Shown here: piece after piece, positions 42,701 to 51,201 of the stretch
Position numbering within the stretch: the stretch's first letter is position 1
Layout of the letters: each line of letters opens with the position of its first letter
Assembly: GCF_028823535.1 (NCBI RefSeq)
Contig: NZ_JAQIYM010000009.1
Location: 124,001 to 188,000, forward strand
DNA length: 64,000 bases
Source: Pseudomonas serbica
GTDB lineage: Bacteria > Pseudomonadota > Gammaproteobacteria > Pseudomonadales > Pseudomonadaceae
Reading direction: 5' to 3'
Position numbers and translations under genes: made by a program
Notes under the pieces: generated by a model
The model's database searches: none
Seen by the model: the letters and a program-made list of their open reading frames with translations, nothing else
Told to the model about the DNA's origin: nothing

Positions 42701-42874
42701 GACACCCATTTCGGCACCCTGACCGCCTTCGTGCCGGGACGCACGGCCGAGGCCTTCAAGTTCACTTCCGCACTGCCGGTGCAAGTGCTCAAAGGCATGG
42801 CGCCGATTCTTACCCCCTATTTGCAACCAGGGAGCAATACACAGTGCCTGCCCGTAGAGGTGGCACGGCGTTGA
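39737..42874 (+). CDS. Long class A penicillin-binding protein-like transglycosylase/transpeptidase
   Basis: The protein has 1045 aa. A short cytoplasmic tail and one membrane helix (about 43-62) precede a GT51 domain (about 190-340) with FIENRFLL as the catalytic-Glu motif and GGSTLATQLEK as motif 2. The transpeptidase motifs are all present: STAK (523-526, nucleophile S523), SIN (629-631) and KTG (954-956). Thus it is a bifunctional peptidoglycan synthase in layout. The spacing between SIN and KTG is longer than usual. It differs from PBP1a/1b in length and lacks a UB2H region. The start could also be ATG 39752. Confidence 0.8.
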   Translation: MDQSTMGALEQTDSSKTVVQTEPVDEAPTPEKPPRSRVKHGWKAFWLLLVIIAIVLGLAASKEMRTSRFQAREASKFAKTLSYELKPGPTDSIRYPGAGPFDLRLGYSSLGEFLPRLLKRDYVISAQTRFSPALMDYTSKGLFVPYAEKIQAGLSITDCRANPLYQYKYPQQLYSSFEAIPPVVVNSLLFIENRFLLDPRQPLANPAVDWPRFGMAAYTQVAKMLHLPGQSAGGSTLATQLEKYRHSPDGLTVSGGEKIRQMVSATVRAYQDGPQTLKARQNVVRDYLNSVPLSAVPGHGEVHGMAEGLRVWYGADFNKANETLASNATDPKSLADKGLALREMLSLMIAQRRPSHYLTKGRDELADLTDSHIRLLAQNGVIDAPFAAAALASKVTYRDWATQPTIQPIETNKGISVARSRLAGLLNRPLYDLDRLDLSATSTLQGELQTQATAYLKRLADPVYAAEIGLMGERLLTPTSTTQVRYSFTLFELTPDGSRVRVQTDSTDQPFDINEGSKLELGSTAKMRVLTTYLQIIAELHEKYADMSVPELKKIEVPEQDRLSRWVVDYLIQNKDHSLQPMLGAALDRKYSASPGEAFFTGGGLHTFNNFRKEDNGRNPTLRDALRESINLPFIRLMRDLVRYTTYSGVNNRAELLKDDRDPRRQEYLASFADREGTSFLLKFWKKYKNKDTQERLETFLDSMRPTPIRLAAVHRYLLPNASQQSFNNFVRSHLNGEKVTDKEKLTDERLERLYLAYGPGTYDLPDQGFIAKVHPLDLWMMGYLLTHPDATFKDIVKASQFERQEVYSWLFKSRHKGARDNRIRTILEIEAFLDIHQRWQKVGYPFDHLVPSLATAIGSSGDRPAALAELIGTILNDGVRMPTLRIDSLHFAANTPYETKLINDPDVGKRVMPSEVATAMREALSQVVDAGTAKRVAGSFITPDGKPLAMGGKTGTGDNRIEAIGSGGRILSSKSINRTATFVFYIGDTHFGTLTAFVPGRTAEAFKFTSALPVQVLKGMAPILTPYLQPGSNTQCLPVEVARR

Positions 42875-42915
42875 GCAACGAAGGTAGTAATTAATAATTT
42901 TCGGCATGGAAAATT

Positions 42916-42945
42916 CCGCTGTTTCGTCCAGACGAACAGCGGTTT
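42916..42945 (+). terminator. Terminator-like hairpin after the PBP gene
   Basis: CCGCTGTTTCG faces CGAACAGCGG across a TCCAGA loop and is followed by TTTAA. It lies 42 bases after the stop at 42874 and before the next gene's leader. Confidence 0.6.
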
Positions 42946-43027
42946 AACCACAAGAATTCAGACTTTTACTTTGGGCGATGGAAGATAGGCTGGTGACTTC
43001 CATCATTGCTCAAGGATTGAAAGCACG

Positions 43028-46000
43028 ATGTCTGATTTACAAGGAAGTGCCGCCGAGAACAAAGGCCACCACTACGACTTTATAAAAAGCCGTATTCCCG
43101 ACACCTTCAAAAAAGCCTCAGTGCGCAGAGTCAAGGAACTCAGTGCCCGCCGAACAGGGCCAAATCAATGGCTATTCACTGCCTCCAACACGAGTCACAA
43201 CTTACTGCGAGACGCTAACCTGAAACTTTGGGAATCACAAAGCCAGGTGGATACAACGCTTGATGGGCTACAGGATGTCTATACCTTCGCCGAACCCTTG
43301 CTAAGCGCCGCCCTGAAAGAACAGTACGGCGTCGACGATGATGTTAGAACAACTTACTTGCATCTTTACCTCCCCAAGGAAAGACCCTGGTATGCCGCCA
43401 ACCTATCCAAGGGGGTGGTGACCCGCAAGGTTTCACTGCTTGATGCTGCACTGCATAACTTCGCCGAATCGGAAACCTGCGAAGCGGATTCCGACTTCAT
43501 CAGCCAGCCCGATGAACGCGGCCACTTCGATATCAAGCCGATCAAGAAAAAAATGTCCATCGCCCAGTTCCAGACCCTGTGTCGCGAACTGGACATTGGC
43601 TCGCGTTATACCGAACACCTTGAAAGTTATTTGCTGTCCGATAATCCGGTTGCCCAGGCTTGGCTGCAAATCAAAGTGATCGAGAGTCAGAAGGCCGCAC
43701 TCACAGCGGCGACGCATCTGGCGCAGATGACTGGCGACATTACGCACGATACCCGCGAGCTGATGCTGTCCATGATCGATGGCCAGCGCACGCTCACCCT
43801 CAAGGGCAAGATCGTGCAATTCGGCGAGCTGTCTCTTCTGGACACTCCCTTGACCGGCATCGTGCTGATATCAGCGGATCTGAACAAGACCGAGGATACC
43901 GTCCCGGTGATCGCCTACGTTCCTCAGGATCCCGAGCATCCGCTCAAGGAATACCCCTCGGTCACCGCCTTCATGAATGAGCTGGCTCGCCAATTTCGCG
44001 ACAACGACTTCATCGAATCATCACAAATGACCTATTGCCAGTTCTTCAGCCAGTTCGTCGCCCAGCCACAGCGCGGGCACTTCTTTGCCGAACTCCAGCA
44101 ACGCCTGTTCACGGTCACGCAACACGAAAAACAGGCACTGGACCAACGCCCGGTGTGGCGACAGGAGCCGGTGGATAACCCCAGGCTGCAATTGAGCGTC
44201 ACTGCGATGACAGGCGATGTCTGGACCCACCTCTACCAGCAGAAACTCAACAAGATTCTCAATGACGCCAGGCACATTGCCGTCTCCACCGCCGACACGG
44301 ATAGCGATGCCCGCTGGGCCTGGTGGGACAACTTCAAGAAAATCGTCTCGGACATCTTCAACTTCGCCCTGATGATCGTCACCCCGTTCGTCCCCGGCCT
44401 GGGCGAAGTGATGATGGTGTACACCGCGTACCAGATCACCAGCGACGTCATCACCTCCATCGTCGACCTCGCCGAAGGGCAGTGGATCGAAGCCGCCGAG
44501 CATGTCATGGGGGTGGTCACCGACATCATCCAGCTGGCAGCCTTCGCCGCAGGCGCCGAGATCGGCAAACTCGCGCGCCTGAAACTCTCGACCTTGATCG
44601 AGGGCATGAAGCAAGTGCAACTGCCCGATGGCCAACCGCGGCTGTGGCACCCCGACCTCAAGCCCTACGAACAGCCGGATCTCCAGTTGCCCGTCACTTC
44701 CCTTCCCGATGAGCAAGGCCTGCATACCCACGAGGACCAGAAAATCCTGGCGCTGGAGGACAAACATTACGCCGTGCAACAGGAACCGCTCACGGGCAAC
44801 TACCGCGTCAAGCATCCAGGCCGCGCCGACGCCTATCAACCCGAGTTGAAACACAACGGCCAGGGCGCCTGGACCCACGAAGCCGAGAACCCCCGAGACT
44901 GGGAAGGCTCGACGTTGATGCGGCGCCTGGGGCACAGCGTGGCGGATCTGAGCGACATCGAACTCGAACAAGTCCGGACGACCAGCGGCACCGAGGACAA
45001 CGCCCTGCGCAAGATGCACATGGACAATGCGCCGCCACCGCCGCTGCTGACCGACAGCCTCAATCGTTTCAAGATCCACAAGGACGTCGCCGGGATCGGC
45101 GAACGCATCCGCAACGGCCAGCCGCTTGACCCATCCTCCTACTGGTTCGAAAACCTCCCGACTTCGCTCGAAGGCTGGCCTGCCGACAAGGCGCTGAAGG
45201 TGTATGCCGATGCCAGCCAGACCGGAAGCTTTCGACAGTATGGAAACCCCGACGCGAGCCCCGGGCAGACACTCGCCACCGATCTCTCCCAGGTCATGGG
45301 CGCAAAGCTGCCAGAGAGCATTCTGGCCTTTCTTGATGAGGACGAACTCGGGCACTTGTTCGGCCGCCGAGTCCCCAAGGATGAACAGCTGCAAGCGCTG
45401 CGCAATCTATTGGCCGATGAAGCGGAGTCGCTGAAAACCGAGATTTTCAATCAGCGGTACCAGGCCAGTGAACGGTCGGATAACCCGCAGGTGCAGCAGC
45501 TCGTACAAAGCGCTCCGACGCTGCCGCGCAGTGCGGCGCAAAAGCTCTTGGGCCAAGCTGGCCAAGCTGATCTTACGCGCATGAAACAGGAACAACGCGT
45601 GCCCCTGGACTTGAAAAGCCAGGCCCGTGAAGCGGCATTCGAAGCGCGCACCAGCCATGCCTATGAAGGTTTCCATGACGATGCCCTGCTGACACCCGAC
45701 ACTGAAAGTCTGGCGCTCAATGCGCTTAGAATCCACTCCGACACCTTCAGCGATTTACGCGTCGAAGTGCGTGACGCTACGTTTGACGGGGCATTGCGGT
45801 GCAGCGTTGGCAGCGACGAGGCCACAACCCTTCGGACCCTGATCAGGGATGAACATGGTAAGTACGAGGTGCACGACGGCACTAACAAAACCTTGCACGA
45901 AAGCGACGACTTCTACGACTCGGTGCTCTACGCCTTGCCGGCGGAAAAACGCACGCAACTGGGCTATCGGACGGGTCAGGGCAGGCAGTTCAAACAATGG

Positions 46001-48073
46001 GTGATGGCAAAAACCGAAGCACCCAGCGAGCGCCGCACAGCACTACTTGAACCACCGATTCGCCCGGTCGCAGCCCCGGAAACAGTCACCCTTCTTCGGG
46101 GGCCCATGATCTCCAGGATGCCAGCGACCTTGAAAGAACGCGTGCAGGATCTTTATCCCCGATTGACCGAACAGGAGGTCGATACGTTTGTTCAATCTCT
46201 TGGCGACTCGCACGACCAGGCGCTTGAGACGGTCCGGCGGCTTGAGCGTGAACTGGACACGCTTCGCCAAACGCTTGACCAATGGAGTTTCGGTCAAGTC
46301 GACGCCTGGCACCCGACTCGACAAGATTTCATTTCCCGCGGAGGAAAGCACATTGCAGACCGGATCCTGGAATGCTTCGAAAGAAAACCAAGCGTCTTTG
46401 GCGAACGCAGCGCCACCGTTGATGGGGGTTATGCACTGGATTTGTCGACAGAGCTCAGCCGTTACGATCTGGAGTACTGGTGGAAAAAACTGCCCGACAT
46501 CAAGTACTACCTCGACCAGATAACCACCCTGAGCCTGGACCGTACAAGGTTTGCGACGGACGCCGGTGGCTTGTTGAAAGACTTTCCTCGTCTTTCTCAG
46601 CTCAGCGCTGCGCACTGCGAACTGACCGAACTCCCGGAAGGGATTGGCAAGATGCACTCGCTGCAAACACTGCGCCTGACAGATAACCAGATTACATTGA
46701 CACCCACGGCGGTGGAGCAGCTGAGGAACCTGACTCGCATGGAAACGATCAGGCTCGATGACAACCCTCAGCTAGGGCTGCAGCCAAACGTCGAGCGCAT
46801 GCCCAGACTGAAAACCCTGGGTTTGAGCAATACCGGTGCGACCACATGGCCTGAAGGCCTGTTCAAGAAACGCCGGCCGAGGGACTTCTTTCTCAACCTG
46901 CTGGAAAACCCACTGAGTGAAATACCCAGCGTGATCCCGGGCTCCGATGACGCCTACGTCGTCGCACGCGCGCGACTGGATGCACCTCGCCTTTCGGACG
47001 CCAATCGTAGTGCCTACGAAAGCTATCGCCGATCAGTCGGACTGAGTGCCACCCAGGCCTATTCCGCCGCGGCTGAGCGCGCGATCGAACAATGGCCGAT
47101 ACCAGAGGACTCCAGATGGTGGGGCGAAAACACCACAGGGCTGCACGGATTCCGAGTGGAAGCCTGGCATGACTTGATGGCTGAACCGGGAAGCCAAGGT
47201 TTTTTCGAACTGATTCAGAAACAGACCCTCTGCGCCGATTACCAGGCAGGGGGGGCGTTGCGCAAGCAACTATCGAATCGCGTGTGGCGCATGATCGAGG
47301 CGATGAACCTGGACAGCAGGCTGCGCAAGGAGCTGTTCGAAATAGCCACGGCCCCCACCACTTGCGCCGACGCCGGTGCGCAGGTGTTCAACCACATGGG
47401 AATCAAGGTGCTCGTCAGCGAAGCGTATGCCCTGTCCGCATCGCCTGCGAAACTTGAAAGCAGGCTGGTGCTCCTGGCAAAGGGCGCTGCCCGCCTGGCA
47501 CGTGTGGATGACATTGCACGGGCGGATTTCGGCAGCAGGTCCGGCAATCCCGATGAGGTCGAGGTGTACCTGGCGTACGAAACCGGCCTGGCTCAGCGCC
47601 TCGGTTTACCCTGGCAATCCGCAGCGATGCTGCATCGAGATATTGCCGGTGTCTCCCCCCGCACGCTTGAGTCAGCCTTTAACACCATCGTATCCATGGA
47701 AGAAGGCGACGGCCTGGTCAACGACATGCTCGAGCAACCGTTCTGGGAAAAATACTTGCGCGACACCTACCCAGACGAGTTTCGCCGCAATGCCCGACGC
47801 TTCCAGACCAGGTCCGACTTGCTCGATCAGCTGCGCGACGCTCAGCATGCCTGGGTCGATTCAAGTGGATCGGAGCCCGCGCAACGGGAGCCGTTGGAAA
47901 AACGAGTGAAAGACCTCTGTGGACAACTTGGCATCGCGCAAGGTATCGCACTCACCGATGAACCCATGACCGATGAGGTGTATGACGGTTTGCTCAACGA
48001 CATCGGTTACGAGGAAAAGCAATTGAGCAGAAACTTGACCCGCGCGGCGCTGCAAAAAGCCGGGCAGTCATGA
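43028..48073 (+). CDS. Giant LRR–NEL protein, probable E3 ubiquitin ligase
   Basis: The protein has 1681 aa. A long N-terminal DUF6543-type region (about 1-430) is followed by hydrophobic helices (about 444-510), a module of HYAVQQEPLTGNYRVKHPG type (about 575-620), and NALRIHSDTFSDLRVEVRDATFDGALR (about 898-925). Leucine-rich repeats follow (about 1155-1300, LTELPEGIGKMHSLQTLRLTDNQI). The C-terminal NEL domain (about 1370-1681) has the catalytic Cys motif TCAD (C1446, D1448), as in IpaH/SspH ligases (CxD). It should transfer ubiquitin in a eukaryotic cell. No secretion signal or type III genes are seen nearby. AAGGA precedes the ATG. Confidence 0.82.
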   Translation: MSDLQGSAAENKGHHYDFIKSRIPDTFKKASVRRVKELSARRTGPNQWLFTASNTSHNLLRDANLKLWESQSQVDTTLDGLQDVYTFAEPLLSAALKEQYGVDDDVRTTYLHLYLPKERPWYAANLSKGVVTRKVSLLDAALHNFAESETCEADSDFISQPDERGHFDIKPIKKKMSIAQFQTLCRELDIGSRYTEHLESYLLSDNPVAQAWLQIKVIESQKAALTAATHLAQMTGDITHDTRELMLSMIDGQRTLTLKGKIVQFGELSLLDTPLTGIVLISADLNKTEDTVPVIAYVPQDPEHPLKEYPSVTAFMNELARQFRDNDFIESSQMTYCQFFSQFVAQPQRGHFFAELQQRLFTVTQHEKQALDQRPVWRQEPVDNPRLQLSVTAMTGDVWTHLYQQKLNKILNDARHIAVSTADTDSDARWAWWDNFKKIVSDIFNFALMIVTPFVPGLGEVMMVYTAYQITSDVITSIVDLAEGQWIEAAEHVMGVVTDIIQLAAFAAGAEIGKLARLKLSTLIEGMKQVQLPDGQPRLWHPDLKPYEQPDLQLPVTSLPDEQGLHTHEDQKILALEDKHYAVQQEPLTGNYRVKHPGRADAYQPELKHNGQGAWTHEAENPRDWEGSTLMRRLGHSVADLSDIELEQVRTTSGTEDNALRKMHMDNAPPPPLLTDSLNRFKIHKDVAGIGERIRNGQPLDPSSYWFENLPTSLEGWPADKALKVYADASQTGSFRQYGNPDASPGQTLATDLSQVMGAKLPESILAFLDEDELGHLFGRRVPKDEQLQALRNLLADEAESLKTEIFNQRYQASERSDNPQVQQLVQSAPTLPRSAAQKLLGQAGQADLTRMKQEQRVPLDLKSQAREAAFEARTSHAYEGFHDDALLTPDTESLALNALRIHSDTFSDLRVEVRDATFDGALRCSVGSDEATTLRTLIRDEHGKYEVHDGTNKTLHESDDFYDSVLYALPAEKRTQLGYRTGQGRQFKQWVMAKTEAPSERRTALLEPPIRPVAAPETVTLLRGPMISRMPATLKERVQDLYPRLTEQEVDTFVQSLGDSHDQALETVRRLERELDTLRQTLDQWSFGQVDAWHPTRQDFISRGGKHIADRILECFERKPSVFGERSATVDGGYALDLSTELSRYDLEYWWKKLPDIKYYLDQITTLSLDRTRFATDAGGLLKDFPRLSQLSAAHCELTELPEGIGKMHSLQTLRLTDNQITLTPTAVEQLRNLTRMETIRLDDNPQLGLQPNVERMPRLKTLGLSNTGATTWPEGLFKKRRPRDFFLNLLENPLSEIPSVIPGSDDAYVVARARLDAPRLSDANRSAYESYRRSVGLSATQAYSAAAERAIEQWPIPEDSRWWGENTTGLHGFRVEAWHDLMAEPGSQGFFELIQKQTLCADYQAGGALRKQLSNRVWRMIEAMNLDSRLRKELFEIATAPTTCADAGAQVFNHMGIKVLVSEAYALSASPAKLESRLVLLAKGAARLARVDDIARADFGSRSGNPDEVEVYLAYETGLAQRLGLPWQSAAMLHRDIAGVSPRTLESAFNTIVSMEEGDGLVNDMLEQPFWEKYLRDTYPDEFRRNARRFQTRSDLLDQLRDAQHAWVDSSGSEPAQREPLEKRVKDLCGQLGIAQGIALTDEPMTDEVYDGLLNDIGYEEKQLSRNLTRAALQKAGQS

Positions 48074-48084
48074 TCGAGTAACCA

Positions 48085-48118
48085 GCCCCTGAAGGCGCGA
48101 TGAATCGCCCTCAGGGGC
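48085..48118. terminator. Bidirectional terminator-like hairpin
   Basis: GCCCCTGA faces TCAGGGGC, with GGCG/CGCC inside the stem, between the convergent NEL gene and the fimbrial tip gene. There is no clear T run on either strand. Confidence 0.55.
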
Positions 48119-48125
48119 CCCCGCC

Positions 48126-49379
48126 TCAACCGACTTCCGAATCCCAGATAACCGTGACGCGTCCTGAATACTGACGCTGTTGCCCGGGGCGAATCATCTC
48201 GCCGACTACACTTGCAGGGATATCGAAATGCAGGGTTCCTGGCTTGCGATCCACATAGAACCCTGGCAAAAAGATCTGCATGACACCACCGTTGCGCCGT
48301 AATGGCAGGCGATTGACAGGTTGTCCTGCGATGTTCGTCAAGCCAGCAGGCAGGCTCACGCTGACATTCAGTGGTGCGACATGACCGCTCAGAGGATCGC
48401 TCACCGCGCAGGTCTGACCGTCCAGGCTGTATTCACACTCCATCTGCATCTTGAAACGCGAACTGGCGGAAATATTGAAGGTCTGGTCGCGGAACAGGCG
48501 CGTCGGTTTTCGACCCTGTGTGAGCCAGGATTGCCAGCCGCCTTCGGGCACCAGTTCCACGCGATTACCGCCCGGTGGTACATCGACCTTGAGGGTGTGC
48601 AGCACGCTCAACTCGAAATTCAATGCCAGGAAATTACTGCTGGGCAGCATGACGTCGCCCATGTCGAAATCCGCCCCAGGGCCGAGGGTGTAGGTCAGCT
48701 GTCCAATGTATTTTCCCGAGGACATGCCCAACGGGTTAGGCGTTACCAGTTCATAGGCAAAATCCAGGTACTGGTAGCGCAGCCAAGGCACATTGAACCT
48801 GGCCTGTTTTACGCAAGCGCCTTCTCTAGGCGTTCTCCAGAAAAAGCGATACCGGGTCGGACTGAAAAAACCCATACCGCTGTAACCGCAGGGAGCGGGT
48901 GCGTAGACCCAACTGCTGCCCCACAGTTGATTGTGGGCAAGCCGATAGTCATTACCCCCACCCACCAGCTTGATCACGTCATCAGATTCGGCGGCGGAGC
49001 CAAAACCGGCGATACGCACTTGTACGTCTTCCTGTTCACCCGTGGCCTCGTGAATGACGGTTAACGTTCTCCACTGCGCCGGAACCTTTATGTACGCTCC
49101 CTGACGTGGATTCTCATGGTTGGCCATGATCGGCCTGCTGGAATTGAACTGAATCGGGACCTGCAAGCTAAACATCGCATTTTCTTGACATTGCGCTGGG
49201 TAGCTGCCGCAGTAACCACTTGACGGCGTATCGTTTTTGAATTTATTGCGCTGCGGGTTCGCCGAGTCCGGCTTGAACGAGGCCTGAATCGACACCTCCG
49301 CAGCCCCTGCCGATGTCAGCCACAGCGACACAAAAACACCCACGCTCGCCCATCGCTTGAACAACTGAAAACGCTTCAT
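48126..49379 (-). CDS. CS1-type fimbrial tip adhesin, copy 2
   Basis: The protein has 417 aa with a signal peptide (GVFVSLWLTSAGAA). The N-terminal adhesin part and central part (SGKYIGQLTYTLGPGADFDMGDVML) are nearly identical to copy 1. The C-terminal part (about 330-400, SLDGQTCAVSDP...) is more divergent. It is the distal gene of the fimbrial operon. It fits CooD/CfaE-type tip subunits, where an N-terminal adhesin domain joins a C-terminal pilin domain ending in WDSEV. Only 39 bases separate it from copy 1. Confidence 0.78.
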   Translation of the reverse strand: MKRFQLFKRWASVGVFVSLWLTSAGAAEVSIQASFKPDSANPQRNKFKNDTPSSGYCGSYPAQCQENAMFSLQVPIQFNSSRPIMANHENPRQGAYIKVPAQWRTLTVIHEATGEQEDVQVRIAGFGSAAESDDVIKLVGGGNDYRLAHNQLWGSSWVYAPAPCGYSGMGFFSPTRYRFFWRTPREGACVKQARFNVPWLRYQYLDFAYELVTPNPLGMSSGKYIGQLTYTLGPGADFDMGDVMLPSSNFLALNFELSVLHTLKVDVPPGGNRVELVPEGGWQSWLTQGRKPTRLFRDQTFNISASSRFKMQMECEYSLDGQTCAVSDPLSGHVAPLNVSVSLPAGLTNIAGQPVNRLPLRRNGGVMQIFLPGFYVDRKPGTLHFDIPASVVGEMIRPGQQRQYSGRVTVIWDSEVG

Positions 49380-49418
49380 CCCTTTAGCCTCATTCCTTTT
49401 CGTTTCTACAAAAGGCTA

Positions 49419-50669
49419 CTAAACCTCCGAATCCCAGATGACGGTCACGCTTCCGGAATACTGTCGCTGTTGCCCGGGGCGAATCATCTCGCCCACGTCA
49501 CTTGCAGGAATTTCGAAATGTAGCGTTCCCGGTTTCCGATCCACATAAAGCGCTGGCTGGAACAACTGCGTGCCACTGCCATCGAGTCGTAGCGGCCTGC
49601 GATCGACCGATTGCCCGTCTGTATCCGCCAATCCATGGGGCAGGCTCACGCTCACGTTCAGTGGCACGACGTGACCTGACAGCGGTTCTCGTAACGAACA
49701 GGTCTTGCCGTCCTGGGTGTATTCACACTCCATCTGCATCTTGAAACGCGAACTGGCGGAAATGTTGAAGGTCTGGTCGCGGAACAGGCGCGTCGGTTTT
49801 CGACCCTGCGTGAGCCACGATTGCCAGCCGCCTTCGGGCATCAGTTCCACGCGATTACCGCCCGGTGGTACATCGACCTTGAGGGTGTGCAACACGCTCA
49901 ACTCGAAATTCAATGCCAGGAAATTACTGCTGGGCAGCATGACGTCGCCCATGTCGAAATCCGCCCCAGGGCCGAGGGTGTAGGTCAGCTGTCCAATGTA
50001 TTTTCCCGAGGACATGCCCAACGGGTTGGGCGTTACCAGTTCATAGGCAAAATCCAGGTACTGGTAGCGCATCCAGGGCACATTGAACCTGGCCAGTTTT
50101 ACGCAAGCGCCTTCTCTAGGGGTTTTCCAGAAAAAACGATACCAAGTCGGATTGTAAAAACCCACACCGCTGTAACCGCAGGGAGCGGGCGCGTTGACCC
50201 AACTGCTGCCCCACAGTTGATTGTAGGCAAGCCGATAGTCATTACCCCCACCCACCAGCTTGATCACGTCATCAGATTCGGCGGTGGAGCCAAAACCGGC
50301 GATACGCACTTGTACGTTCTCCCGTTCACCCGTGGCCTCGTGAATGACGGTTAACGTTCTCCACTGCGCCGGAACCTTTATGTACGCTCCCTGACGTGGA
50401 TTCTCATGGTTGGCCATGATCGGCCTGCTGGAATTGAATTGAATCGGGACCTGCAAGCTAAACATTCCATTTTGTTGACATTGCGCTGGGTGGTTGCCGC
50501 AGTAACCACTAGACGGCGTATCGTTTTTGAATTTATTGCGCTGCGGGTTCGCCGAGTCCGGCTTGAACGAGGCCTGAATCGACACCTCTTCAGCTCCCGC
50601 CGAAGACAGCCACAGCGAAAACAAAATAGTCACGCCCACATATCGCTGGAACACTTGAAAACGGTTCAT
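49419..50669 (-). CDS. CS1-type fimbrial tip adhesin, copy 1
   Basis: The protein has 416 aa with a signal peptide (FSLWLSSAGAEE). It is a tandem near-copy of the gene at 48126-49379: the region from VSIQASFKPDSANPQRNKF through MECEY is almost the same, while the segment TQDGKTCSLREP to DSGTQLFQP differs. The position behind the minor pilin gene (25-base gap) fits a CfaE/CooD-like tip. Both copies could assemble alternately on the same pilus. Confidence 0.78.
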   Translation of the reverse strand: MNRFQVFQRYVGVTILFSLWLSSAGAEEVSIQASFKPDSANPQRNKFKNDTPSSGYCGNHPAQCQQNGMFSLQVPIQFNSSRPIMANHENPRQGAYIKVPAQWRTLTVIHEATGERENVQVRIAGFGSTAESDDVIKLVGGGNDYRLAYNQLWGSSWVNAPAPCGYSGVGFYNPTWYRFFWKTPREGACVKLARFNVPWMRYQYLDFAYELVTPNPLGMSSGKYIGQLTYTLGPGADFDMGDVMLPSSNFLALNFELSVLHTLKVDVPPGGNRVELMPEGGWQSWLTQGRKPTRLFRDQTFNISASSRFKMQMECEYTQDGKTCSLREPLSGHVVPLNVSVSLPHGLADTDGQSVDRRPLRLDGSGTQLFQPALYVDRKPGTLHFEIPASDVGEMIRPGQQRQYSGSVTVIWDSEV

Positions 50670-50694
50670 CCCTTTAGCCTCATGGAATCGGGGC

Positions 50695-51201
50695 TCAAGC
50701 CCCTGGCATGACCGCGTTGAAGATCATGTTGACGTTGCCAAAATAATTGCCGGGCTTGTAAACCCCATCGGCCGGCGGCATCGGCAGGATTTCCAGCAGC
50801 ACGCGTTTGCCGGAAGCGGCGTCGCTCAGGGAAACCACTTCGCTGCTTTGCTGCTCGCTCAACAGCTTGCCGTTGAACAGCACCCGCATATCAATGTCGT
50901 GGGCGGCGGTGCCGTTGGACAGGTAGGGGCGGCCTTCAAGCCGGGCTTCGATCGAACCGGCTTCGTTCCTCACATCGAAATACTTGCGCAAACCGCCCAG
51001 GGTCGACGACGTGAGATTCCACGGCAATTGCTGCTCGCGGTGGATCCAGCCGGGGTCGGCCGGGATCACATAGAACGCCAGGGAGGGGATGGTCACGACC
51101 ACGTCGAAACGATGTTCCTCACGGGCAGAAAAAACCGGCGTGGACGTCCCCGCGGCGATGGCCGAGACAAACACCAGAAGCAGCGATTTGCACATAGTCA
51201 T
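50695..51201 (-). CDS. CS1-type minor fimbrial subunit
   Basis: The protein has 168 aa with a signal peptide (LLLVFVSAIAAGTSTPVFSA). It has a pilin-like body: VVTIPSLAFYVIPADPGWIHREQQLPW near the N-terminus, then LFNGKLLSEQQSSEVVSL, and VYKPGNYFGNVNMIFNAVMPGA at the end, parallel to the major subunit's ending. Its start overlaps the chaperone stop by 1 base (TGATG). It may be a stem-base or adaptor subunit. Confidence 0.75.
   Translation of the reverse strand: MTMCKSLLLVFVSAIAAGTSTPVFSAREEHRFDVVVTIPSLAFYVIPADPGWIHREQQLPWNLTSSTLGGLRKYFDVRNEAGSIEARLEGRPYLSNGTAAHDIDMRVLFNGKLLSEQQSSEVVSLSDAASGKRVLLEILPMPPADGVYKPGNYFGNVNMIFNAVMPGA

Larger units (their letters stand above)
48126..50669. repeat. 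Tandem gene duplication (fimbrial tip adhesins)
   Basis: Two directly repeated coding units of about 1.25 kb are nearly identical through most of their length (for example about 48440-49310 against about 49730-50600). They differ in patches near the signal peptide and near the C-terminus. Such mosaic identity suggests recent duplication or gene conversion. Confidence 0.85.
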
